Below are positions 1-5,047 of a stretch of DNA of 6,689 nt, one piece after another (the first letter of the stretch is position 1; the number at the start of each line of letters is the position of its first letter). The DNA comes from an uncultured Actinomycetospora sp. (GTDB lineage Bacteria; Actinomycetota; Actinomycetes; Mycobacteriales; Pseudonocardiaceae). Below the pieces are notes generated by a model that worked only from the letters and a program-made list of their open reading frames with translations, was not told the DNA's origin and searched no databases. The stretch is taken from NCBI GenBank assembly GCA_902805495.1, contig CADCTH010000189.1, forward strand, positions 1 to 6,689, read 5' to 3'. The translations under genes and the position numbers were made by a program.

Positions 1-97
1 CCCGGCGGTGCCGGCCACCCGTGCGCGCGTGGCGGGCGACGGTCGCGCCGCCGACGGCCGTTGCCGCGAGGAGGCCGGGGCGTCCTGCGACGCCCAC
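1..97 (-). CDS. N-terminal fragment of an unidentified protein (cut by the window edge)
   Basis: A minus-strand frame opens with GTG at 97 and stays open to base 1, giving 32 codons plus one base. The start is supported by a good Shine-Dalgarno core, AGGAG (minus strand, 104-108), six bases upstream. It lies 13 bases after the stop of the Clp N-domain gene, as expected for the next gene of one transcript. The visible peptide starts MGVAGRPGLLAATAVGG and then turns arginine- and histidine-rich (ARHARTGGRHRR). The short Ala/Gly/Leu stretch at residues 7-20 could be a weak signal peptide or membrane anchor, but it has no positive cluster before it, so this is only a possibility. I do not recognise a family from so little sequence. 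Confidence 0.5.
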   Translation of the reverse strand, partial: MGVAGRPGLLAATAVGGATVARHARTGGRHRR

Positions 98-103
98 GGT
101 CCG

Positions 104-108
104 CTCCT
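104..108 (-). promoter_or_regulatory. Ribosome binding site for the left-edge gene
   Basis: AGGAG on the minus strand, six bases before the GTG at 97. It is among the best Shine-Dalgarno matches in the window and is the main reason for calling the left-edge fragment a gene. Confidence 0.5.
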
Positions 109-110
109 GG

Positions 111-560
111 TCACCGCAGGACGGCGACGTCCGCCCCGAGGTCCGCGAGCGCCCCGGCCACGAGGTCGGCGACGTCGACGTCGAGCGCGCGCAGCACGGC
201 GGCCGCGTCGTCGGCCTCGTCGGCGAGCACGCCGAGCAGGAGGTGGCGCACACCGACGACGGGCTCGCCGCCCGCGCGCGCGGCGGCGCGGAGGGCGACG
301 TCGACCGCGGCGACCGCGGCCGGGGTCCACGCCCGCCGTCCGGTTCCACCGGTCCGGACCGGGCGGCTTGCGACCTCGGCGCGCACCTCGCCGACGTCGA
401 CGCGGTCGGCGAGGCGCCCGCCGTGCTCGTGCTCGTCGCGGACGAGGGCGAGCAGGAGGTGGGCGGTCCCGACGCGGGCGGCGTCGTCGCGAGCCGCCTC
501 CTGGTCGGCGAGCAGGAACACACGGGTGAGGCGGGCGGTCTGGCGGGTGGCGAGGCGCAT
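111..560 (-). CDS. Free-standing Clp N-terminal (ClpC-N-like) domain protein
   Basis: A 149-residue protein made only of the two imperfect helical repeats of the Clp N domain, the part of ClpA/ClpC/ClpB that docks substrates and adaptors. Repeat 1 covers about residues 8-45 (EAARDDAARVGTAHLLLALV). Repeat 2 covers about 80-145, with VVGVRHLLLGVLADEADDAA and the end ADLVAGALADLG. The signature 'v(g/r)t(a/r)HLLL' appears in both (AHLLLALV near 34-40, RHLLLGVL near 105-112). No Walker A or AAA+ module follows, so it cannot be an unfoldase. Known actinobacterial relatives of this build, such as mycobacterial ClpC2, suggest an accessory or decoy for the Clp protease; that role is inferred. ATG at 560 is preferred because GGTGAGG lies just upstream, although the spacing (3-4 bases) is short; GTG at 569 would add three residues. 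Transcribed after the GNAT gene, across a 67-base hairpin-rich gap. Confidence 0.8.
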   Translation of the reverse strand: MRLATRQTARLTRVFLLADQEAARDDAARVGTAHLLLALVRDEHEHGGRLADRVDVGEVRAEVASRPVRTGGTGRRAWTPAAVAAVDVALRAAARAGGEPVVGVRHLLLGVLADEADDAAAVLRALDVDVADLVAGALADLGADVAVLR

Positions 561-572
561 GGACCTCACCGT

Positions 573-588
573 GGCGCCCCCCGGCGCC
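573..588 (-). repeat. Short GC-rich inverted repeat upstream of the Clp N-domain gene
   Basis: GGCGCC (573-578) and GGCGCC (583-588) flank four bases, so the leader RNA can fold into a six-pair hairpin with a four-base loop just before the translation start of the Clp N-domain gene. GGCGCC is itself a palindrome and this DNA is very GC-rich, so chance is a real alternative. Confidence 0.3.
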
Positions 589-603
589 GCGCACCTCGGG
601 GTC

Positions 604-627
604 GGACCCCGGCCGGCCTCGGGGTCC
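604..627 (-). terminator. Hairpin directly after the GNAT stop codon, possible weak terminator
   Basis: GGACCCC (604-610) and GGGGTCC (621-627) are perfect complements, and one more G-C pair extends the stem over a GC-rich loop. The stem starts at the base after the GNAT stop (628-630) on the transcribed strand. No T-run follows, so this is not a classical intrinsic terminator. It could be a U-less actinobacterial terminator, an mRNA-processing or stability element, or an attenuator before the Clp N-domain gene. The 3' arm can alternatively pair as GGGGT/ACCCC with the sequence just beyond it. Confidence 0.4.
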
Positions 628-1083
628 TCACCACTCCTTGACGTAGTAGTAGCTCGGCTCCGTCGCGCCGGGCTCGATGTGGACGTAGCCGTGCGCGGCG
701 TAGAAGCGGCGGGCGTCGGTGTCCTCGCCGTCGACGTTGACCTCGACGACCCGCCCGCCGCGCTCGGCCGCCAGCGCCTCGACCGCCTCGATGAGGGCGT
801 GCCCGATGCGTCGTCCGCGGAGGTCGGGGCGGACGTAGAGCTCGTCGAGCAGGGCGACGGGCGCGTCGAACCAGACGTTGGGCCGGAACGACACGACCGC
901 GAACCCGTCCGGCGGGTCGCCGCGCAGGCGGGCGACGAGATCGCCGCCGGGAAGCAGTGTCCGCAGGCGCCGGGTCAGGACGGCGACGCCGGGCGTCGGG
1001 GTGTCGAACTCGGTGTTGAAGTCGTGCAGCAGGGCCGCCACGACCTCCGCGTCGTCGACCCCGGCGCGCCGGACCTCAGCCAC
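628..1083 (-). CDS. GNAT-family N-acetyltransferase
   Basis: A 151-residue single-domain GCN5-related acetyltransferase, predicted to move an acetyl group from acetyl-CoA to an amine; the acceptor is unknown. Strand 4 and motif A are clear: LLDELYVRPDLRGRRIGHAL at residues 78-97, with the pyrophosphate-binding loop R89-G-R-R-I-G94. Motif B is present near 115-133, NVDGEDTDARRFYAAHGYV, which carries the usual Asn and the Tyr of the AxxFYxxxGY pattern. The C-terminus ends in a YYYVKEW strand. Length is typical for the family. The start is GTG at 1083 (VRRAGVDDAEVV is a usual GNAT opening). It overlaps the VOC gene by eight bases with no strong Shine-Dalgarno, so translation is probably coupled to that gene. 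A hairpin follows its stop codon. Confidence 0.9.
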   Translation of the reverse strand: MAEVRRAGVDDAEVVAALLHDFNTEFDTPTPGVAVLTRRLRTLLPGGDLVARLRGDPPDGFAVVSFRPNVWFDAPVALLDELYVRPDLRGRRIGHALIEAVEALAAERGGRVVEVNVDGEDTDARRFYAAHGYVHIEPGATEPSYYYVKEW

Positions 1084-1459
1084 CGGACCCGTACCGGCGG
1101 GTGATCACCTCGAGGTGGTGGCCCGCCGGGTCGTCGAAGTACAGACCGCGCCCGCCGTCGTGGGTGTTGTGCTCCCCGACCCAGCGCCGGTGCGGGTCGG
1201 CCCAGTAGGTGATCCCGCCCAGCTGGAGCCGGCCGAGGATCTCGTCGAACTCGTCCTCGCCGACGAGGAACGCGACGTGCTGGCCGGGGAAGTCGATCGG
1301 CGGGGCGGCGTAGTCGATCGTGAACGTCTCGTCGACGTCGACGGCGATGAACGGGCCCCAGGGGTGCGGGTCCGGTAGGCCGAGGACGTCGGCGAGGAAC
1401 TGGGCGGACGCGCGGGCGTCGTGGGCGGCGAGCGCGAGGTGGTCGATGCGAACAGCCAT
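1076..1459 (-). CDS. VOC superfamily (glyoxalase/dioxygenase-fold) protein
   Basis: A 127-residue protein with the paired beta-alpha-beta-beta-beta modules of the vicinal oxygen chelate fold. Module 1 starts RIDHLALAAHDARASAQFLA (residues 4-23), followed by FYxxxLG-like FLADVLGLPDP. Module 2 starts GQHVAFLVGEDEFDEILGRL (59-78) and ends GRGLYFDDPAGHHLEVI. Likely metal ligands are H7, H61 and E117, the His-His-Glu pattern of FosA-like and glyoxalase-like members, so a bound divalent metal is expected. The substrate cannot be read from the sequence; lyase, thiol-transferase and dioxygenase roles are all known in the fold. ATG at 1459 is chosen because the fold begins at once; the frame stays open to an ATG at 1534, but that leader looks non-coding. 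The GNAT start overlaps its stop by eight bases. The upstream thioesterase frame runs through 355 bases of this gene in another phase. Confidence 0.88.
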   Translation of the reverse strand: MAVRIDHLALAAHDARASAQFLADVLGLPDPHPWGPFIAVDVDETFTIDYAAPPIDFPGQHVAFLVGEDEFDEILGRLQLGGITYWADPHRRWVGEHNTHDGGRGLYFDDPAGHHLEVITRRYGSGG

Positions 1460-2145
1460 GGGGTGGGGGACTCCAGGGCTCCGGCGCCTCCATCCGCCGG
1501 TCTGACACCGGCCCGGACGCGACGCTGGACGCATCTCAGCGCCGGGGCGGAGCGGACGTCAAGAGCCCGCGCGCGCGCCTCGATGACCTCGCGGCTGGCG
1601 CCAAGGGCCTCGAGGTCCTCGGGGCGGCTGTGGCGCAGGAAGTGCTCGGCCCCGACGACGAGGAACAGCGCCCGCGCGGTGCCGGCGACCTCGCCGTCGA
1701 GCTCCCCGAGGTACGCCGTCGCCGACGTGTAGACCTTGCGCCCGACGACGGCGTCCACGCGGCTGCGCAGCCACAGCGTCGTCCCGACGGGCACCGGGCG
1801 GCGGAAGTCGGTCTCCATGCGCGCCGTCACCGCGGTGCGCACGACCTGGGTGTGGGCGGTGCCCAGCGAGTCGTCGAAGGCGGTCATCAGCAGGCCGCCG
1901 TGCAGGAGGCCGGGGCCGCCCTGGTGCTCGTCGAGCACGTCGAAGCGGCTGCGCACCGACACCCCGTCGTCCTCCACCCACGAGCGGATGCGCAGGCTGC
2001 CGGGCACGTCGGCGCAGCCACGGCACTGGCTGTGGTGCTCCCGCGTCCGCTCGCCGGGGCCGGGCGCCTTGGGGTGCTTCTGCGGCGCCTCCGCGTCGGC
2101 GGGCGGCTCGATGGTGGAGGTCGGCACGCGCCGCACGTTACCCAT
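1105..2145 (-). CDS. PaaI-type hotdog-fold acyl-CoA thioesterase, with out-of-phase 3' extension
   Basis: Residues about 35-170 form a PaaI-like hotdog thioesterase, predicted to hydrolyse acyl-CoA to free acid and CoA. The core is PGLLHGGLLMTAFDDSLG, with H82-G-G and the likely catalytic acid D91 one helix turn-set later. TARMETDFRRPVPVGTTL (107-124) and GTARALFLVV (155-164) are the usual central strands. An N-terminal HHSQCRGC (C41, C44) resembles the CxGC segment of many actinobacterial relatives. ATG at 2145 has GAGG eight bases upstream. The fold is complete by about residue 195 (base 1560), yet no stop follows. The frame goes on to 1105, the last 355 bases being a Ser/Thr/Arg-rich reading of the VOC gene in the wrong phase. 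Both other phases have stops at 1559-1561 and 1536-1538, so a frameshift or sequence error at the CG tract 1568-1578 is likely, and the real product is probably near 195-205 residues. Starts 52 bases from the divergent crotonase. Confidence 0.75.
   Translation of the reverse strand: MGNVRRVPTSTIEPPADAEAPQKHPKAPGPGERTREHHSQCRGCADVPGSLRIRSWVEDDGVSVRSRFDVLDEHQGGPGLLHGGLLMTAFDDSLGTAHTQVVRTAVTARMETDFRRPVPVGTTLWLRSRVDAVVGRKVYTSATAYLGELDGEVAGTARALFLVVGAEHFLRHSRPEDLEALGASREVIEARARALDVRSAPALRCVQRRVRAGVRPADGGAGALESPTPWLFASTTSRSPPTTPARPPSSSPTSSAYRTRTPGARSSPSTSTRRSRSTTPPRRSTSPASTSRSSSARTSSTRSSAGSSWAGSPTGPTRTGAGSGSTTPTTAGAVCTSTTRRATTSR
1496..1512. repeat. 17-base inverted repeat upstream of the VOC gene
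   Basis: GCCGGT (1496-1501) and ACCGGC (1507-1512) are perfect complements around a five-base spacer. It sits 37 bases upstream of the VOC start, in the stretch between the end of the thioesterase fold and the VOC gene. It could be a small operator or a hairpin marking the original end of the thioesterase transcript. I see no recognisable -10 box near it. Confidence 0.3.
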
Positions 2146-2197
2146 GCGAACGACCTCGTGGCCGCGAGCCGCGTCACCCCACGGCATGCTGGCGCGC

Positions 2198-3028
2198 ATG
2201 ACCGAAGACGACGACGGGTCCAGCTCCGCTCCGCTCCGTGTCCCGGATGTGCGCGTCGAGCGCCTCGACGGTGTCGCCCTCCTGACCGTGTCCGACCCGA
2301 AGCGGCGCAACGCGATGACGACGGCGCTCTCCGACCGGCTCGTCGCCGTGCTCGAGGAGGTCGGCGCCGACACCGCGCTGCACGCCGTGGTCATCACGGG
2401 CGACGACGACCCCAAGCCCGCCTTCTGTGCGGGCGGCGACCTCGACGAGCTGGCCGCGGCCGGCGAGTCCGGCCCGGACGCGCTGGAGCGCATCTACGCC
2501 GGGTTCCTGGCGCTGGCCGAGTGCCCGCTGCCGACCTTCGCCGCCGTCGACGGGCCCGCCGTGGGCGCCGGGCTGAACCTCGCGCTGGCCGCCGACGTGC
2601 GGATCGCCGGCGAGAGCGCCCGCTTCGAGCCCGGCTTCCTGCGCCTGGGCGCGCACCCCGGCGGCGGCATGACGTGGATGGCGCAGCGGGTCGTCGGGCC
2701 CCAGGTGACGACGGCGATGCTGCTCGGCGGCGAGCGCGTCGACGCCGCCCGGGCCGTCGAGCTGGGCCTGGCACTCAAGGTGGCCACCGGCGAGGGCGCC
2801 GACGGGCGGTCCCCGACCGTGACCGAGGCGCTGCGGATGGCCGCGACGTCGGCCACGGCGCCGCGCGAGCTCGTCGTCGCCACCAAGGCGAGCCTGCGCG
2901 CCACCGCACACCTCGACCGGCACCGCGACGCCGTCGCCGGCGAGGTCGGCCCGCAGCTCGAGTCGCTGCGCTCGGACGGTTTCCGGGAGGGTCTCGCGCG
3001 CGTGCGCGCCTCGACCGGCAAGCACTGA
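2198..3028 (+). CDS. Crotonase/enoyl-CoA hydratase superfamily protein
   Basis: A 276-residue crotonase-fold protein, normal in length, expected in the cytosol acting on a CoA thioester. Visible landmarks: DPKRRNAM (33-40), the first oxyanion-hole loop AFCAGGDLDEL (75-85), and the second, DGPAVGAGLNLALAADVRIA (118-137), followed by RFEPGFLRLGAHPGGGMTWM (142-161). Aligned by eye with rat crotonase, the catalytic Glu144 position is N127 and Glu164 is F147, so both acid/base residues of the hydratase are absent although the oxyanion-hole loops remain. Many actinobacterial 'EchA' proteins look like this. Isomerase, thioesterase-like or another crotonase activity is therefore as likely as hydration. 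ATG at 2198 was chosen; an in-frame ATG at 2186 would add four residues, and neither has a strong Shine-Dalgarno. Divergent from the thioesterase gene and 132 bases ahead of korA. Confidence 0.9.
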   Translation: MTEDDDGSSSAPLRVPDVRVERLDGVALLTVSDPKRRNAMTTALSDRLVAVLEEVGADTALHAVVITGDDDPKPAFCAGGDLDELAAAGESGPDALERIYAGFLALAECPLPTFAAVDGPAVGAGLNLALAADVRIAGESARFEPGFLRLGAHPGGGMTWMAQRVVGPQVTTAMLLGGERVDAARAVELGLALKVATGEGADGRSPTVTEALRMAATSATAPRELVVATKASLRATAHLDRHRDAVAGEVGPQLESLRSDGFREGLARVRASTGKH

Positions 3029-3036
3029 GCGCGCCT

Positions 3037-3068
3037 GGCACGGTCCAGCGTGTGACCCGCGACGTGCC
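3037..3068 (+). terminator. Long-loop inverted repeat after the crotonase gene
   Basis: GGCACG (3037-3042) and CGTGCC (3063-3068) can pair around a 20-base loop, starting nine bases after the crotonase stop codon. There is no T-run. It may help end the crotonase transcript before the korA promoter, but the stem is short and the call is weak. Confidence 0.25.
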
Positions 3069-3094
3069 GGCGGTGATCGCGCCGGGGGTGAGGT

Positions 3095-3100
3095 TAGCCT
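3095..3100 (+). promoter_or_regulatory. Candidate -10 box for the korA operon
   Basis: TAGCCT fits the actinobacterial -10 pattern TAnnnT and sits in the only locally less GC-rich patch of the intergenic region (GAGGTTAGCCT). A weak -35 match, GTGATC at 3073-3078, lies 16 bases upstream. Transcription would begin near 3107, giving a leader of about 54 bases. The same bases form a good half of the IdeR/DtxR iron-box consensus (AGGTTAG, 3091-3097), but the other half-site does not match. Confidence 0.4.
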
Positions 3101-3105
3101 GGGTG

Positions 3106-3125
3106 GTCCGCTCTTTCCCGCGGAC
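3106..3125 (+). repeat. Inverted repeat at the expected korA transcription start
   Basis: GTCCGC (3106-3111) and GCGGAC (3120-3125) pair perfectly around an eight-base pyrimidine loop, TCTTTCCC. If the -10 box at 3095-3100 is used, the korA mRNA would begin inside or at the foot of this hairpin, which could protect its 5' end. It could instead be a DNA operator just downstream of the promoter. Confidence 0.35.
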
Positions 3126-3135
3126 AGATCGACGA

Positions 3136-3153
3136 GGACGCGAAGGGACGCGA
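3136..3153 (+). repeat. Two GGACGCGA direct repeats ten bases apart, overlapping the korA ribosome binding region
   Basis: GGACGCGA occurs at 3136-3143 and again at 3146-3153, one helical turn apart. The best Shine-Dalgarno for korA, AAGGGA (3143-3148), lies between and within them, twelve bases from the ATG, which is rather far. A regulator or RNA-binding protein reading the pair could affect korA translation; this is speculative. Confidence 0.3.
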
Positions 3154-3160
3154 TCGTTCG

Positions 3161-5047
3161 ATGAGCACTGACACCGCCGTCGGGCCGGCCGGTCGGGAGG
3201 TGCGCCAGACCCACCGGGTGGTCATCCGTTTCGCGGGTGACTCCGGTGACGGGATGCAGCTCACCGGCGACCGGTTCACCTCGGAGGCCGCAGCGTTCGG
3301 CAACGACCTGGCCACGCTGCCCAACTTCCCGGCGGAGATCCGCGCCCCTGCCGGGACGCTGCCGGGCGTGTCGAGCTTCCAGCTCCACTTCGCCGACTAC
3401 GACATCCTCACCCCCGGCGACCGCCCCGACGTGCTGGTGGCGATGAACCCGGCGGCGCTCAAGGCGAACATCGAGGACCTCCCGCACGGCGGCATGCTGA
3501 TCGTCAACACCGACGAGTTCACCAAGCGGAACCTCGCGAAGGTCGGCTACGAGGCGAACCCGCTCGAGGACGACTCGCTGGAGCCCTACACGGTGCACCA
3601 GGTCGCGATGGCGACGCTGACGCGCGGCGCGCTCGAGCCCACGGGCATGAGCAAGAAGGACGCCGAGCGGGCGAAGAACATGTTCGCGCTCGGGCTGCTG
3701 TCGTGGATGTACCACCGCGGCACCGACGCCACCGAGCAGTTCCTGCGCGAGAAGTTCGCCAAGAAGCCCGACCTCGCCGAGGCCAACATCCTGGCCTTCC
3801 GCGCGGGCTGGAACTACGGCGAGACCACCGAGAGCTTTGCGGTCACCTACGAGGTCGCCCCGGCCCGGCTGGCCGAGGGCACCTACCGCCAGATCACCGG
3901 CAACCTGGCGCTGGCCTACGGCGTGGTCGCTGCCGGACAGCAGTCGGGGCTGCCGCTGTTCCTCGGCACCTACCCGATCACCCCGGCCTCCGACGTGCTC
4001 CACGAACTGTCCAAGCACAAGGGCTTCGGGGTCACGACGTTCCAGGCCGAGGACGAGATCGCCGGCATCGGGGCGGCACTGGGCGCGTCGTTCGGCGGCG
4101 CCCTGGGCGTCACGTCGACGTCCGGCCCGGGTGTCGCGCTGAAGTCCGAGACGATCGGGCTGGCGGTGGCCCTCGAGCTGCCGCTGCTGATCCTCGACGT
4201 CCAGCGCGGCGGGCCCTCGACGGGCCTGCCCACCAAGACCGAGCAGGCCGACCTGCTGCAGGCGATGTACGGGCGCAACGGCGAGGCGCCGGTGCCGATC
4301 ATCGCCCCGCAGTCGCCGTCGGACTGCTTCGAGGCCGCGCTCGAGGCGTCCCGGATCGCGCTGGCCTACCGCACGCCGGTGTTCGTGCTCTCCGACGGCT
4401 CGATCGCCAACGGCTCCGAGCCGTGGCGCGTGCCCGACGTCGACGACCTCCCCGACCTGTCGGTGACCTTCGCGACCGAGCCGAACGCCCCGGACGGGTC
4501 CGGGGAGTTCTGGCCCTACCTGCGCGACGCCGACACCCTGGCCCGCCCGTGGGCGATCCCGGGCACCGCCGGGCTCGAGCACCGCATCGGCGGCCTGGAG
4601 AAGGCCGACGGGCGCGGCACGATCTCCTACGACCCGGACAACCACGACCGCATGGTCCGGCTGCGCCAGGCCAAGATCGACGGCATCCCGGTGCCCGACA
4701 TCACCGTCGACGACCCGCACGGTGACGCCGAGGTGCTAGTCATCGGCTGGGGCTCGTCGTACGGGCCGATCGGGGCCGCCTGCCGTCGCGTCCGCGCGGC
4801 CGGGATGTCGGTGGCCCAGGCCCACCTGCGCCACCTCAACCCCATGCCGGCCAACCTCGGCGACGTGCTGCGGTCCTACCGCCGCGTCGTGGTGCCCGAG
4901 ATGAACCTCGGGCAGCTCGCGATGCTGCTGCGCGCCCGCTTCCTGGTGGACGCGCACTCCTACACCAAGGTCGCCGGCCTGCCGTTCCAGGCCGAAGAGC
5001 TCGCCGGCGTCCTCACGGACGCCGTGAAGGGGGACCTGCCCGCATGA
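3161..5047 (+). CDS. korA: 2-oxoacid:ferredoxin oxidoreductase alpha subunit (gamma-alpha fusion), probable 2-oxoglutarate enzyme
   Basis: A 628-residue large subunit of the ThDP- and Fe-S-dependent oxidoreductase that converts 2-oxoglutarate and CoA to succinyl-CoA and CO2 while reducing ferredoxin. Residues about 19-225 are the gamma domain (RFAGDSGDGMQLTGDRFTSE at 23-42; NFPAEIRAPAGTLPGVSSFQ at 55-74). The pyrimidine-binding alpha domain follows, with the family signature YPITPASD (271-278), AEDEIAGIGAALGASFGGA (296-314) and RGGPSTGLPTKTEQ (349-362). A transketolase-C-like domain fills roughly 520-620 (VLVIGWGSSYGPI; RHLNPMP; VVVPEMNLGQLA). Length and order match the actinobacterial KorA type, such as the mycobacterial enzyme. 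There is no ferredoxin-like cluster domain. ATG at 3161 fits the family N-terminus. It overlaps korB by four bases (ATGA), as for a 1:1 complex. Substrate choice is inferred from family resemblance; pyruvate or branched-chain 2-oxoacids cannot be excluded. Confidence 0.95.
   Translation: MSTDTAVGPAGREVRQTHRVVIRFAGDSGDGMQLTGDRFTSEAAAFGNDLATLPNFPAEIRAPAGTLPGVSSFQLHFADYDILTPGDRPDVLVAMNPAALKANIEDLPHGGMLIVNTDEFTKRNLAKVGYEANPLEDDSLEPYTVHQVAMATLTRGALEPTGMSKKDAERAKNMFALGLLSWMYHRGTDATEQFLREKFAKKPDLAEANILAFRAGWNYGETTESFAVTYEVAPARLAEGTYRQITGNLALAYGVVAAGQQSGLPLFLGTYPITPASDVLHELSKHKGFGVTTFQAEDEIAGIGAALGASFGGALGVTSTSGPGVALKSETIGLAVALELPLLILDVQRGGPSTGLPTKTEQADLLQAMYGRNGEAPVPIIAPQSPSDCFEAALEASRIALAYRTPVFVLSDGSIANGSEPWRVPDVDDLPDLSVTFATEPNAPDGSGEFWPYLRDADTLARPWAIPGTAGLEHRIGGLEKADGRGTISYDPDNHDRMVRLRQAKIDGIPVPDITVDDPHGDAEVLVIGWGSSYGPIGAACRRVRAAGMSVAQAHLRHLNPMPANLGDVLRSYRRVVVPEMNLGQLAMLLRARFLVDAHSYTKVAGLPFQAEELAGVLTDAVKGDLPA

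Noticed and set aside
61..1104. Long plus-strand open frames across 8-1104, up to 347 codons
   Set aside because: They are Arg/Ala/Pro-rich readings opposite the Clp N-domain and GNAT genes, with no recognisable domain; typical antisense frames of GC-rich coding DNA.
1457..1534. Longer VOC protein starting at ATG 1534
   Set aside because: The added 25 residues (rich in Arg, Pro, Ser) precede an already complete beta-strand start, and the stretch contains an inverted repeat, so it looks like untranslated leader.
3089..3107. Full IdeR/DtxR operator
   Set aside because: Only the left half and the centre match; seven right-half positions differ, so it is reported as a half-site lead only.
1630..3171. 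Plus-strand 513-codon frame crossing the thioesterase and crotonase
   Set aside because: Runs antisense to one gene and out of phase with the other; Arg-rich with no domain.
2174..4720. Minus-strand 848-codon open frame opposite the crotonase and korA
   Set aside because: It is rich in His, Arg, Val, Gln and Asp without any domain, and mirrors genes whose own protein motifs are unmistakable. It also crosses the korA promoter region, so it is a shadow.
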